From: Bacillota bacterium
Lineage (GTDB): Bacteria; Bacillota; Clostridia; Christensenellales; UMGS416
NCBI GenBank assembly: GCA_023435705.1
Contig: JAEYRH010000016.1
Location: forward strand, 682,001 to 746,000
Direction: 5' to 3'
Length of the DNA: 64,000 bases
Both the position numbers and the translations under genes were made by a program. Shown here piece by piece: positions 24,668 to 34,548 of this stretch; the first letter of the stretch is position 1; each line of letters starts with the position of its first letter. Below the pieces are notes generated by a model. That model ran no database searches and was not told the DNA's origin. It worked only from the letters and a program-made list of their open reading frames with translations.

Positions 24668-25321
24668 TTACTCCGCTTTACCGGCTAACCTCTCCCCCAG
24701 CTCATAAGCCCTGCGGCAATCCTCCGGAAACGCCACCCGGCGGCGCTCTGCTTTGGCCTGTGGGTCAAACATGTCAGTCACATACTTGGAATAGTCGTCG
24801 AACTGCAGTGTGTCGTTAGAATAGACCGGCGGCTCCACGCTGCCGATGATCCACCGGAGTAGGTTTTCCGCACCGCTCAGGCGCTCGGGGTAGCCGATTT
24901 GCCGCATCCTCTGCTCATCCACGTTCATGGTATAGACAAAGCCAACCTTCGCGTGGCCGGGGTAAAGGCTCTTGTGGGAGTGGTCATACACCAGGTATTG
25001 AAACGCCAGCCTTTCCAAAAAGGAGCGGACTGCGCCGGTCACATCGCCCAGATAGATCGGAGAACCAATCACGAGCCCATCACATCGCTCAATCTCTGCA
25101 AGCACCGGTGTGAGACTGTCCTGCCGGGCGCAGCGGCCATAGCTCTTGCCGCCTTTCCGTTTGCATGCGAAACAGCTGACACAACCCTTGAAATCCAGAT
25201 CGACAAGGTGTACCAAATCCGTTTCTGCCCCCTGGGCTGCGGCGCCATCCAGCGCGGCGCGCAGGAGTGTGGCAGTGTTCCATTCTTTACGAGGGCTGCC
25301 ATTGATTGCCAGTACTTTCAT
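24668..25321 (-). CDS. NAD(P)H-dependent oxidoreductase, iron-sulfur flavoprotein-like
   Basis: A 217-residue flavodoxin-fold protein starting MKVLAINGSPRKEWNTATLL. CVSCFACKRK with C-G-R-C-A-R-Q-D further on resembles the compact cysteine cluster of iron-sulfur flavoproteins. GLVIGSPIYLGDVTGAVRSFLERL is the flavin-binding segment. It begins 13 bp after polC with an AGGGGAG ribosome binding site, so it is probably co-transcribed with the replicase. It resembles the protein at 15415-15981 in family but not closely. The electron donor and substrate are unknown. Confidence 0.85.
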   Translation of the reverse strand: MKVLAINGSPRKEWNTATLLRAALDGAAAQGAETDLVHLVDLDFKGCVSCFACKRKGGKSYGRCARQDSLTPVLAEIERCDGLVIGSPIYLGDVTGAVRSFLERLAFQYLVYDHSHKSLYPGHAKVGFVYTMNVDEQRMRQIGYPERLSGAENLLRWIIGSVEPPVYSNDTLQFDDYSKYVTDMFDPQAKAERRRVAFPEDCRRAYELGERLAGKAE

Positions 25322-25334
25322 TCAGTGATCTCCC

Positions 25335-28300
25335 CTACATCATATCAAACAGCGACACCTGGTTCTGCTTGGGGATCCCCTCCAGGCAGCGGAACTTCCG
25401 CAGAACCTCCATCACGGCGCTGGAAATGCCGGCGCGCTTCTTCAGATCCTCTTCCGAGATGAAGGGGCCAGTTGCGCGGGCGCTGATGATGTTCTGGGCG
25501 GCGGAAGCACCCAAGCCAGGCAGGGCATTGAGGGGCGGGCGGATGGAACCCTCGTCGGTGATCAGGAATTTCACAGAGTCTGACTTGTAGATGTCAATGT
25601 TGGTGAACTGGATGCCCCGGGCCATCATCTCCAGCACAATCTGCAGGATCGTGAGCTTGTTTTTGTCCTTCACGGCCAGTTTGTTTTCCTGGTTGTCCAG
25701 TTCATCCACCTGCTGCCTGATCTTCTTAATATCGTCCAGCATCACCGAGGCGTCAAAGTCGTCAGCGCGGACGGTGTAGTAGGTGGCGTAATACTCGCGG
25801 GGGTAATGCACCTTATAATAGGCAACCCTCAGGCCCATCGTGACATAGGCCACGGCGTGGGCCTTGGGGAACATATACTTGATCTTCTTGCAGGAGTCAA
25901 TGAACCACTGTGGCACATTCTTCTCCACCATGGCCGTCTCCATGTTGGGCTTCAGGCCCTTGCCCTTGCGCACGCTCTCCATCGTATCGAAGGCGATCTT
26001 GGGGTTCACACCCATGGAAATAAGGTAAAGCATGATGTCGTCGCGGGTGCAGATGGCTTGCTTGAGTGTGGCCACGCCGTTGAGGATCAGGTCCTGTGCG
26101 TTGTTGAGCCACACGTCGGTGCCGTGGGAAAGGCCTGAGATGCGCACGAGCTCGGAGACGGTGGTGGGCCGGGTGTCATCCAGCATGCCACGCACAAACT
26201 TGGTGCCGAACTCCGGCACGCCGTAGGTCCCATGGTCGCAGCCGATATCCTCCGGCGAGACCCCCAAGCTCTTGGTGGAGGTGAACAGCGCCATCGTGTC
26301 TTTGTCATCGATCTTGATCGTGACTGGGTCGAGGCCCGTGAGGTCCTTGAGCATCTTGAGCATCGTTGGGTCGTCATGCCCCAGGATGTCCACCTTGACA
26401 AGGCGGTCGTGCAGCGAGTCAAAGTCAAAGTGCGTCGTGATCGTACCGGACTCTTTATCATCCGCCGGGTGTTGGATCGGCGTGAACTCGTAGATCTCGT
26501 TTTCCTTCGGCACGATGATGATGCCGCCGGGGTGCTGGCCGGTGGTGCGTTTCACACCGGCGCAGCCCATTGCCAGGCGCTCAATCTCCGCACTGGAGAC
26601 TGAGCGGCCATGCTCCTCCATATATTTGAGCACGAAACCATAAGCCGTGCGGTCGGCAATGGTGCTGATCGTGCCGGCGCGGAACACATTGCCGGTGCCG
26701 AACAGCTCCTCGGTGAACTTGTGCATCACAGGCTGGTTTTCACCAGAGAAGTTGAGGTCAATGTCGGGCACCTTGTCGCCCTCGAAACCCAGGAACACCT
26801 CAAAGGGGATGTCGAAGCCATCTCGCTTGTATTGCGTGCCGCAGTTGGGGCAGTCCTTCTCCGGCAGGTCGGGGCCGCAGCCCAGCTGTTGAGCGTCCAC
26901 CGACCAGTCGGAGTGCTTGCAGTTGGGGCAAATATAGTGCGGCGGAAGCGGATTGACCTCCGTGATGCCGGTCATCGTGGCCACAAAGGACGACCCGACC
27001 GATCCACGGGAGCCGACCAGGTAGCCGTCCTGATGGGAGCGCTTGACCAGCGCCTGCGCAATCCAAAACAGCACGGCGAAGCCGTATTTGGTGATGGAGC
27101 CCAACTCTTTGTTCAGGCGCTTCTCCACAATCTCGGGCAGCGGGTCACCATAAATTTCCTTGGCGTTCTTCCAGCTTTCAGAGACGATGAAGTCCTCCGC
27201 ACCGTCCACCTTGGGGGCGTAGAGCTGATAGGGCGGCAGCGCTTCCACATCGCCGATCTGCCCGGCCAGAGCGTTGGGAGCGGTGATCACCACCTCGCGG
27301 GCCAGCTCCTCACCCAACCAGGCAAATTCAGAAAGCATCTCAACCGTGGTGCGAAAATAGAGAGGCGCTTGTTGATCCGCGTCAGAGAAGCCCTGTCCAG
27401 CCTGCAAAATGCGGCGGTAGCACTCATCACCAGGTTCCAGGAAGTGGGCGTCACCTGTGGCGACCACAGGCTTGTTTTGCTTGCGGCCCAACTCAATGAT
27501 CTTGCGGCTGAGATCATGCAGCCCCTCTGCATCGCGCACTCTTCCGGTGCGCAGCAGGAACTGGTTGTTGCCATCGGGCATGATCTCCAGATAATCATAG
27601 AATTCAGCGATGCGCTCGGCCTCACTGTCTTGGCCTGCCAGCAGTGCCTGGTAGAGCTCGCCGGCCTCGCAGGCCGAGCCCACCAGCAGTCCTTCGCGAT
27701 GGGTGGCCAGTACCGACTTGGGGATGCGGGGGCGGCTTTTGAAGTGCTCCAGATGGGAGATGGACACCAACTTATACAGGTTGATCAGGCCTTCGCGGTT
27801 CTTCACCAGCAGCACGGTGTGATATTCCCTGCCTTGGCCTTCGCCCGAAAACGCACCATTAAGGTCGCGCACGCGCACCTGCCCATGGCGACTTTCCACC
27901 TCGTGCGCCATCCTCAGATAGATGTGGGCGGTGGCCTCCGCGTCGTTGACGGCGCGGTGGTGGCCCTCCAGCTTTACATTGAACTTTTTGGCCAGTGTGT
28001 CCAGCTTGTGGCGGCGCATGTCGGGATAGAGCGACCGGGAAAGGGCCAATGTATCCAGCACGGGGTTGGGGAACATGAGGCCGGACATTGCACCGCGGCC
28101 CATGAGGAAGGACATGTCAAAGGCACTGTTGTGCGCCACCAGCAGGCTGTCGCCGGCAAAGGCCTGGAAGTCCCGCAGAGCCTGCGCTTCTGCCGGTGCG
28201 TCCTTTACCATCTCATCGGTGATGCCGGTCAGGTGCACCACCTTGACTGGAATGGATTTGCCGGGGTTCACAAAGGTGTTGAACCGGCCGGTCACCTCGC

Positions 28301-29513
28301 CGTTTTCCACCCGAACCGCACCGATTTCGGTGATGCCGTCGCCTCCGGGGTCAAAACCGGTGGTCTCCAGGTCAAACACCACCAACGGGCCTTTGAGCTC
28401 CGCCTCGGTGTCGCCAGTCACGATGGCAGCCGTGTCGGGCACAAGATAGGCCTCCATGCCGAGAATGATCTTCACGCCTGCCTTTTTTCCGGCATCTACT
28501 GCCGCCGGGAAGGACTGCACCACGCCATGGTCGGTAATTGCCAGCGCCTTGTGGCCCCAGCGCTTTGCAGTTTTGATCGCCGCGTCCAGCGGCAGCACCG
28601 AGTCCATCGAGCTCATCTGTGTGTGCAGATGCAGCTCCACGCGCTTTTCCAGCGCGGGGTCCTCGCGGAGCTTCTTAGGGATCTCCATGATCTCCTGCAC
28701 TTTGATGGAAAGCTCCGCCACCACGGTGGAGGCCCCCTCCGGACCCTTGTTGCGGAAGCGCTGCTCCACCGGGCCACGGATCCGCAGCTTCATGCCCGGC
28801 TTGATGGCCTCGGCCAATTCCTTGCAGGCCGTATCCGTATCGAAGCGGATCGCCTGGATGGTATCGGTGAAGTCGGAGATGTTGAAGGAAACAAGTGAGA
28901 TCGTCTCGCCGTTGCGTTCCCGTTTGGTGGGTCGGTATTCCACCTTTAAAACCTCGCCCTCCAGGATCACGGTGCCCGATTCCTCATGAAGCGCTTCCAC
29001 CGCCGTCGTCTCGCCGTTGATGGGCCGCCCGCCCAGCAGGATCTTCACACCCTCCTGCTCTACGGTTTTCGGCTTGCGCACCTTCACGACCACATTGAAG
29101 CCGGTCACATCTTCGATGGCCGCACGGATCGCTTTTTCAACAGGCCGTGGCTGCGGCACGTCGAGGTAGACCGACATGGCCTCCCCCTCCCGCTCCCACA
29201 GCGCATTGGCAACCAACTCCGGCAGGTTGCCGTCCATTCGAACCGCCACTGCGCTTCTCAGCGATTCCAGCGAGCAAACATCTTCCAACCTGTCCGGATG
29301 CACACGCTCCAGATCCACATCGTCCAGAAACTCCAGCCGTTGAGCCAGCTCCCGAGCCATGCGCCTGTCATCCAATTCCAAAGGTTTGGGCGCTGTATAT
29401 ACAAGCTTCCACCGGTTGGCGGAAGGGTCAATCTTCACCTTTTTAATACGGATGAACTCCCATTTGTCCGGAAATGTTTCTTTGACAATGTCAGTGAGTG
29501 CGATATCGGCCAT
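25335..29513 (-). CDS. polC: DNA polymerase III alpha subunit, PolC type
   Basis: A 1392-residue replicative polymerase of low-GC-type Firmicutes, near the usual 1430. Order of domains: N-terminal and OB-fold region (to about 320), PHP domain (RVELHLHTQMSSMDSVL, ITDHGVVQSFP), an inserted DEDD 3'-5' exonuclease (VVFDLETTGFDPGG; HNSAFDMSFL; HRAVNDAEATA), a zinc cluster (CPNCKHSDW...CPNCGTQY), and the polymerase core with GDKVPDIDLNFSG carrying catalytic aspartates. A C-terminal duplex-binding region follows. ATG at 29513 follows AAGGGGAAAG. It is separated from the ispG operon by a terminator, although in many relatives it is the next gene. Confidence 0.98.
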   Translation of the reverse strand: MADIALTDIVKETFPDKWEFIRIKKVKIDPSANRWKLVYTAPKPLELDDRRMARELAQRLEFLDDVDLERVHPDRLEDVCSLESLRSAVAVRMDGNLPELVANALWEREGEAMSVYLDVPQPRPVEKAIRAAIEDVTGFNVVVKVRKPKTVEQEGVKILLGGRPINGETTAVEALHEESGTVILEGEVLKVEYRPTKRERNGETISLVSFNISDFTDTIQAIRFDTDTACKELAEAIKPGMKLRIRGPVEQRFRNKGPEGASTVVAELSIKVQEIMEIPKKLREDPALEKRVELHLHTQMSSMDSVLPLDAAIKTAKRWGHKALAITDHGVVQSFPAAVDAGKKAGVKIILGMEAYLVPDTAAIVTGDTEAELKGPLVVFDLETTGFDPGGDGITEIGAVRVENGEVTGRFNTFVNPGKSIPVKVVHLTGITDEMVKDAPAEAQALRDFQAFAGDSLLVAHNSAFDMSFLMGRGAMSGLMFPNPVLDTLALSRSLYPDMRRHKLDTLAKKFNVKLEGHHRAVNDAEATAHIYLRMAHEVESRHGQVRVRDLNGAFSGEGQGREYHTVLLVKNREGLINLYKLVSISHLEHFKSRPRIPKSVLATHREGLLVGSACEAGELYQALLAGQDSEAERIAEFYDYLEIMPDGNNQFLLRTGRVRDAEGLHDLSRKIIELGRKQNKPVVATGDAHFLEPGDECYRRILQAGQGFSDADQQAPLYFRTTVEMLSEFAWLGEELAREVVITAPNALAGQIGDVEALPPYQLYAPKVDGAEDFIVSESWKNAKEIYGDPLPEIVEKRLNKELGSITKYGFAVLFWIAQALVKRSHQDGYLVGSRGSVGSSFVATMTGITEVNPLPPHYICPNCKHSDWSVDAQQLGCGPDLPEKDCPNCGTQYKRDGFDIPFEVFLGFEGDKVPDIDLNFSGENQPVMHKFTEELFGTGNVFRAGTISTIADRTAYGFVLKYMEEHGRSVSSAEIERLAMGCAGVKRTTGQHPGGIIIVPKENEIYEFTPIQHPADDKESGTITTHFDFDSLHDRLVKVDILGHDDPTMLKMLKDLTGLDPVTIKIDDKDTMALFTSTKSLGVSPEDIGCDHGTYGVPEFGTKFVRGMLDDTRPTTVSELVRISGLSHGTDVWLNNAQDLILNGVATLKQAICTRDDIMLYLISMGVNPKIAFDTMESVRKGKGLKPNMETAMVEKNVPQWFIDSCKKIKYMFPKAHAVAYVTMGLRVAYYKVHYPREYYATYYTVRADDFDASVMLDDIKKIRQQVDELDNQENKLAVKDKNKLTILQIVLEMMARGIQFTNIDIYKSDSVKFLITDEGSIRPPLNALPGLGASAAQNIISARATGPFISEEDLKKRAGISSAVMEVLRKFRCLEGIPKQNQVSLFDMM

Positions 29514-29587
29514 TGCGGTGCTTTCCCCTTGCGGATTATCGTTGGTATTGTATTGTATCAGTATATGAATGTAGTGATCTCTTGTGT

Positions 29588-29615
29588 ATCAAAAAGGCCG
29601 GGACGGAGCCCGGCC
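29588..29615 (-). terminator. Terminator after ispG
   Basis: On the minus strand the stem GGCCGGG/CCCGGCC with a six-base loop is followed by TTTTTGATAC. It closes the frr-to-ispG operon 14 bases after the ispG stop, so polC must have its own promoter; none was found with confidence in 29514-29587. Confidence 0.87.
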
Positions 29616-29628
29616 ACTACCGGCTGGC

Positions 29629-30684
29629 TTAACCAATTATCTTATCAATTGCGTCCATTAATGCATTCAACAGTTGATCCGGCGGCACCTTGCGTGGCAG
29701 CTGCCCCTTCACAAACAACGCGCCACCGTCCTGCCCTCCGGCGATGCCCACATCAGCCTCACGGGCCTCGCCAGGGCCATTCACCACGCAGCCCATCACA
29801 GCCACTTTGAGCGGCTTCTGAATGTGCGCCGTACGGCGCTCCACCTCGCGTACCAAGCCCTCCACGTCGATGCCGGTTCGGCCACAGGTGGGGCATGCGA
29901 TCACCTCGATGCCCCGCCGGCGCACGCCTGCCGACCGCAGGATCGCATACCCGGCCGGCACTTCGGGCACAGGGTCTCCAGTCAATGACACCCGAAGTGT
30001 GTCGCCCAAGCCGTCCAGCAGCATGGCACCCAGCCCCACCGCTGACTTGATGATGCCGGACTCACCGCCTCCGGCCTCGGTGATGCCCAAGTGCAGCGGA
30101 TAATCGAGCACATTGGCTACCTCGCGGTAAGCCTCCAGGCTCATCGCTGCATCAGATGCTTTCATGGAGAGCACGATATCTTCAAACCCAAAGGCTTCCA
30201 GCACCCTCACTTGCCGAATGGCGCTCTGCGCCAGCGCTGTGGCCGACACGCCAAAACGCTGCAGCAATTCCTTTTCCAGCGATCCGGCGTTCACGCCGAT
30301 GCGGATCGGCACATGATGGGCTTTCGCAGCGCCCACGACCAGCTTCACCTTGTCGTCGTCGCCAATATTGCCGGGGTTGATGCGCAGTTTGTCCGCGCCG
30401 TTCTCCACGGCCATTACGGCAAGCTTGGCGGAAAAATGAATGTCTGCCACCAACGGGATATGGATCAGGTCCCGAATCTTGCGAAACGCGTGAGCGCAGG
30501 CCTCGTCATACACTGAGGCCCGCACGATCTCACAACCGGCAGCCTCCAGCGCGTGGATCTGGGCGACGGTTGCCTCCACGTCCCGCGTGTCGGTGTTGGT
30601 CATAGACTGCACCGCAACGGGGTTGCCGCCGCCGATAGCAACGGTGCCGATGTTCACCACTCGGGTTTTGTCTCTGGTGATCAT
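29629..30684 (-). CDS. ispG: 4-hydroxy-3-methylbut-2-enyl-diphosphate synthase
   Basis: A 351-residue 4Fe-4S enzyme, the penultimate step of the MEP isoprenoid pathway (MEcPP to HMBPP). It begins MITRDKTRVVNIGTVAIGG with the family's SMTNTDTRD. The C-terminal cluster ligands are in IACPTCGRTGIDVEG and VMGCVVNGPGEA. ATG at 30684 overlaps the rseP stop by four bases (ATGA); the longer frame to 30924 is out-of-frame readthrough of rseP. dxr is two genes upstream, so two MEP steps share this operon. Confidence 0.97.
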   Translation of the reverse strand: MITRDKTRVVNIGTVAIGGGNPVAVQSMTNTDTRDVEATVAQIHALEAAGCEIVRASVYDEACAHAFRKIRDLIHIPLVADIHFSAKLAVMAVENGADKLRINPGNIGDDDKVKLVVGAAKAHHVPIRIGVNAGSLEKELLQRFGVSATALAQSAIRQVRVLEAFGFEDIVLSMKASDAAMSLEAYREVANVLDYPLHLGITEAGGGESGIIKSAVGLGAMLLDGLGDTLRVSLTGDPVPEVPAGYAILRSAGVRRRGIEVIACPTCGRTGIDVEGLVREVERRTAHIQKPLKVAVMGCVVNGPGEAREADVGIAGGQDGGALFVKGQLPRKVPPDQLLNALMDAIDKIIG

Positions 30685-31730
30685 TGCATCCACCCAAACA
30701 GTTTGGCAAGATCGCGCCCTACCAGGAAGATAGACAGAATCGCAAACATCACAAGACCAATTACCGAAACAATGGATTCCTTGTTGGGGGAAATCGGCTT
30801 TCTCCGAATCCCCTCTATCACAAGGAAGATCACCTTGGATCCATCCAGCGCTGGCAGCGGCAGCAGGTTGAACAAGCCCAGGTTGACAGAGAGCATGATG
30901 GCCATGTCGATGAAGCTCTGCCATCCGTTTGCCTGTGCTTGCTGTGTCATCACCTGCACGATGCCTACTGGGCTGGCGAAATTCTCTCCGCCCTTGCCCT
31001 GGGTAACCAGGTTGAACAGGAATTGCAGCAGCACCTTCACTGCGTTGACCATGATCTGGAAGCTCATTTGAAGCGAATCCAAAAACCCATAGCGAACAGG
31101 CGGTCCCTGCTGCCCGATTGTAATGCCAATGATGTAAGTCTTCTGGTCAGCCGCAAGCACTGGCGTGATCACGACGGCGACTTCCTTGCCATCGCGCTCC
31201 AGCACAGCATCAAACGGCGCACCTCCAGATGCGTTGATCTCCGCCCTGATCTTGTTCAGGTCATCGTTCACATCCACGCCCCGCACCCGCAGAAACCGAT
31301 CCCCCACCTGCACGCCGGCGGCTTGTGCAGGCGAGTCAGCGTTCACTGAACCCACATTGGGTAATACTGTGGGCAATCCGATCACCATCAGGTAAAACAC
31401 TGCGAGCACAAAGGCCAGCACAAAGTTCATGAGCGGCCCGCTCACAGTCACCACAAGCCGCTTCCACACAGCGGCGCTGTAATAATTGGCAATGCCGCTT
31501 TCATCCTCGCCGTCTGCAAAGGCCACAAACCCACCCAACGGGAATATCCGCAGCGAATAGGTGATGCCGGTCTTCTCGCTCTTTCGGCTCAGGATGCGCT
31601 TGCCAAACCCGATGGCAAACTCCACCACCGGCACACCGGTGAGCCGCGCGGCGGCATAATGGCCAATCTCATGCACCAGCACCAGAATGCCGATCAGTAA
31701 TACAGCAATGATGATATAAACAACGGTCAT
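30681..31730 (-). CDS. rseP: RIP metalloprotease RseP (site-2 protease)
   Basis: A 349-residue membrane zinc protease. The HEIGH motif lies in the first transmembrane helix (H20, E21, H24; VLVHEIGHYAAAR). A PDZ domain follows (about 120-200, SPAQAAGVQVGDRFLRVRG). The second catalytic motif is NLGLFNLLPLPALDGS near residue 290, and there are C-terminal transmembrane helices. It cleaves anti-sigma factors or signal peptide remnants within the membrane. The ribosome binding site GGCAGG is 7 bases from the ATG. Its place between dxr and ispG is standard in Firmicutes. Confidence 0.96.
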   Translation of the reverse strand: MTVVYIIIAVLLIGILVLVHEIGHYAAARLTGVPVVEFAIGFGKRILSRKSEKTGITYSLRIFPLGGFVAFADGEDESGIANYYSAAVWKRLVVTVSGPLMNFVLAFVLAVFYLMVIGLPTVLPNVGSVNADSPAQAAGVQVGDRFLRVRGVDVNDDLNKIRAEINASGGAPFDAVLERDGKEVAVVITPVLAADQKTYIIGITIGQQGPPVRYGFLDSLQMSFQIMVNAVKVLLQFLFNLVTQGKGGENFASPVGIVQVMTQQAQANGWQSFIDMAIMLSVNLGLFNLLPLPALDGSKVIFLVIEGIRRKPISPNKESIVSVIGLVMFAILSIFLVGRDLAKLFGWMQ

Positions 31731-31773
31731 TGATGAACCTGCCTTTCAAATTGCAGCCGAGGCGGTAGTTCGT

Positions 31774-32919
31774 TTATTTAAGCTGCTCCCTTACATCCCA
31801 ATCCAGCGCAAGGATCTCGCCAAGGTTGCCGGAATCGAAACCCTGTGGCGCCATGTTCATGCCATTTTCCACCAGATTTGGGATATCGTTAAAGGGTATG
31901 CCGCCCCTGATGAATTTATCCACTGCAACCTCATTGGCGGCGTTTAAGGCCACTGCTGCCCCGCCGCCCCGACGCAACGCCTCGTAAGCCAACTCAAGGC
32001 ATGGGAACGTTGCGCGATCAGGATCGGTGAATGTAAGCGATCCCACTTTGCGGATATCCAGCGGCGCTGCCGGGCAGACCGTTCGCCGGGGATAGGTAAG
32101 CGCATATTGTATCGGGATGCGCATGTCCGGCAGGCCGAGCTGTGCCAACACCGAATTGTCCACCAACTCCACCATTGAGTGGATCACGCTTTGACGGTGG
32201 ACGACCACATCGATACGATCCCACGGCATGCGGAACAGCCAATGGGCCTCAATGACCTCCAACCCCTTGTTCATGAGGCTTGCCGAGTCAATCGTAATCT
32301 TACTGCCCATCGACCAGTTGGGATGCTTCAACGCCTGTTCCAAAGTCACAGTATCCAGCATTTCCTTCGTGTAGCCATAGAACGGCCCGCCGGAGGCAGT
32401 CAGGATCACGCGTTTTATTTCATTGGGCGAGGAAAGCCCCTGAACGCATTGGAATATGGCGGAGTGCTCGCTGTCCACCGGGTAAAGGCATTTACCGGAT
32501 TGACCGAGCAGCTCGTAGACCAGCTGCCCGCCTGCCACCAACGTTTCCTTGTTGGCCAGCGCGATGTCAAGGCCTGCACGGATGCATTCCACCACTGCCG
32601 GAAGACCGGCTATGCCCACAATGGCAACTACCGCCATGTCGGCGTTTCCCTCCGCCATGCGGCAGAGCTCCAAAACACCTTCCCCTCCGGTCAGCAGTAC
32701 TGTGCATTCCGGCAGCCTGTCACGCAGTGCATCAGCCGCAGTTGCGTCTGCCATAGCTACAACCGATGGGCGAAACACCCATGCTTGCTCCAGCAAGCGC
32801 TCAGCATTGCTGTGGGCAGCCAGGCCCCAAACTGAAAACTCACCGGGTGACTCGGCTGCCACACTCAATGTCTGCACGCCGATGGAGCCGGTGGAGCCCA
32901 GCACAAGAAGTTTTTTCAA
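31774..32919 (-). CDS. dxr: 1-deoxy-D-xylulose 5-phosphate reductoisomerase
   Basis: A 381-residue NADPH-dependent enzyme, the committed step of the MEP pathway. The N-terminal Rossmann motif is KKLLVLGSTGSIGVQTL. The metal/substrate region includes LYPVDSEHSAIFQC and LTASGGPF. WSMGSKITIDSASLMNKGLEVIEAHWLF is the family signature. The start is TTG at 32919, 7 bases after AAGGAG that overlaps the cdsA stop. Frames reaching further upstream only read cdsA. Loss of this gene would be lethal unless a mevalonate route exists; none is seen. Confidence 0.96.
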   Translation of the reverse strand: MKKLLVLGSTGSIGVQTLSVAAESPGEFSVWGLAAHSNAERLLEQAWVFRPSVVAMADATAADALRDRLPECTVLLTGGEGVLELCRMAEGNADMAVVAIVGIAGLPAVVECIRAGLDIALANKETLVAGGQLVYELLGQSGKCLYPVDSEHSAIFQCVQGLSSPNEIKRVILTASGGPFYGYTKEMLDTVTLEQALKHPNWSMGSKITIDSASLMNKGLEVIEAHWLFRMPWDRIDVVVHRQSVIHSMVELVDNSVLAQLGLPDMRIPIQYALTYPRRTVCPAAPLDIRKVGSLTFTDPDRATFPCLELAYEALRRGGGAAVALNAANEVAVDKFIRGGIPFNDIPNLVENGMNMAPQGFDSGNLGEILALDWDVREQLK

Positions 32920-32930
32920 ATGCTTTCTCC

Positions 32931-33815
32931 TTAGAAAAAGAAGAGTTCCAGATAGCAGAACACCGCCACGCCGCCAAACAGGATGCTGTCCATGCGGTCC
33001 ATGAAACCGCCATGGCCGGGCAGCAGTGAACTGAAATCCTTGATGGCGGCGAAGCGCTTGATGGACGATGCCATCAGGTCTCCGGCTTGCGCCAGCACAC
33101 TGATCATTATACCAAGCAACGGGTAGTGAAAAAAGGGCAATTTGGAAAAATAACCCGTGTTGATGCAGACCCATCCGCCGGCGCTGACGATGAGCACTGC
33201 GAACAGCACGGCGCCTATGGATCCCTCAATGGTTTTCTTAGGGCTGATTTGGGGGGCGAGCTTGTGCTTCCCGAAAAAATGACCGGTAAAATAGCCCCCA
33301 ATGTCTGAGGCAATAGGGCCCACCACAGCAATAGACAATGCCACTCGGGAAAGGGCATCCAGCTCCACAAGGGAAAACCGCTGTACAATTTGGCCGCCTT
33401 CGTGTGTGGTGATGTTGAGCAGGCTCAGATCATTGAGCATCAACAAAAAAACAAAGAACCAACAGGGATATATCATCGCGAAAACCGACACCAGTGTGTC
33501 TAAAAACCGCCGGCGTGGCAACACGACCGAATTGGCAATGAGGATCGCACAGAACACCGTAAACAGGGCGACCACGCCGCCCAAACCCTTCCACAGGAAC
33601 ATGGGATACATGAGGATGGAGAAAGCGATGCCCGGCCAGATCCCCGGCCGGAAAGAGGCAGCCCGCAGCGCGCCGAACATTTCCATCTGGCAGACGAGCG
33701 CAAATGCAGTGACGGCGACGCCAAAGACCCACCCCCGCAGCAGCACGACAGCCACGACAAGGGCGAAAAGCAGAATACCCACGAGGAACCGGTCCCGCAG
33801 GTTTTTCAGCCACAT
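32931..33815 (-). CDS. cdsA: Phosphatidate cytidylyltransferase
   Basis: A 294-residue polytopic membrane enzyme that makes CDP-diacylglycerol for phospholipid synthesis. It has about seven hydrophobic helices and the C-terminal CDP-DAG synthase signature region, SPKKTIEGSIGAVLFAV followed by QAGDLMASSIKRFAAIKDFSSLLPGHGGFMDRMDS. ATG at 33815 comes one base after the uppS stop. The longer frame to 33971 is the uppS coding region in another frame. It lies between uppS and dxr, in the usual order. Confidence 0.96.
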   Translation of the reverse strand: MWLKNLRDRFLVGILLFALVVAVVLLRGWVFGVAVTAFALVCQMEMFGALRAASFRPGIWPGIAFSILMYPMFLWKGLGGVVALFTVFCAILIANSVVLPRRRFLDTLVSVFAMIYPCWFFVFLLMLNDLSLLNITTHEGGQIVQRFSLVELDALSRVALSIAVVGPIASDIGGYFTGHFFGKHKLAPQISPKKTIEGSIGAVLFAVLIVSAGGWVCINTGYFSKLPFFHYPLLGIMISVLAQAGDLMASSIKRFAAIKDFSSLLPGHGGFMDRMDSILFGGVAVFCYLELFFF

Positions 33816-33816
33816 A

Positions 33817-34548
33817 CTACTTGACCCCGCCGAAACGCCTGTCTCTTGCCTGATAAACCAACAGCGCCTTTCTATACTCATCGCGGTTGAAATCGGGCCA
33901 AAAGACCTCCGGCGCGAGAAATTCTGAATAGGAGCTTTGATACAGCAGGAAATTGCTGAGCCTGAATTCACCGCTTGTGCGGATGATCAAATCGGGATCG
34001 GGCAGGCCGGCGGTATAGAGTCTTGCTGAAAACGCATCCTCATCAACGGCATCAGGCGAAAGCCTGCCGGCAGCCACATCTTCGGCCAGCAGGCGGGCTG
34101 CCCGCACAATCTCTGCACGGCTGCCGTAATTAAGCGCGATGTTCATCACGAGGCCGGTGTTGTCCTGGGTTCGTTCCAGTGCTGTGCGCACTGCTTTGGT
34201 GATTCGCCCGGAGATCGACTCCACATCGCCCATGAAGCGGATACGCACTTCGTTGCGATCCAGCTCGTCAATCTCGCGCCCCAGAAACTCCACCAGCAGA
34301 TCCATCAGCACTCGCACTTCTGCCTGCGGCCGCTTCCAGTTCTCTGTGGAAAATGCGTATAAAGACAGCACTTCCACCCCAAGATCGCTGCTGGCGCGCA
34401 CAATCTCACGCAGTGCTTCCACGCCGGCCCGATGGCCGGCAGAACGCAGCATGCCATGGCCGGCAGCCCAACGGCCGTTGCCATCCATGATGACGCCCAC
34501 ATGGCGGGGAACGATCTGCAAGCCCCATTCCTGGGCAAGTGGGGTCAT
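33817..34548 (-). CDS. uppS: Isoprenyl (undecaprenyl) diphosphate synthase
   Basis: A 243-residue cis-prenyltransferase that builds the C55 lipid carrier for cell-wall and other envelope polymers. Motifs: HVGVIMDGNGRWA (catalytic Asp), GHRAGVEALREIV, LSLYAFSTENWKRP, and the C-terminal DLIIRTSGEFRLSNFLLYQSSYSEF. ATG at 34548 follows GGAGG and overlaps the stop of the small PASTA-like gene by four bases. It supplies the carrier used with cdsA-linked lipid synthesis in the same operon. Confidence 0.97.
   Translation of the reverse strand: MTPLAQEWGLQIVPRHVGVIMDGNGRWAAGHGMLRSAGHRAGVEALREIVRASSDLGVEVLSLYAFSTENWKRPQAEVRVLMDLLVEFLGREIDELDRNEVRIRFMGDVESISGRITKAVRTALERTQDNTGLVMNIALNYGSRAEIVRAARLLAEDVAAGRLSPDAVDEDAFSARLYTAGLPDPDLIIRTSGEFRLSNFLLYQSSYSEFLAPEVFWPDFNRDEYRKALLVYQARDRRFGGVK

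Noticed and set aside
26610..28898. Plus-strand open frame of 762 codons opposite polC
   Set aside because: It is fully antisense to a well-conserved polymerase. Its length follows from the GC-rich third positions of polC, and it has no ribosome binding site or family motif.
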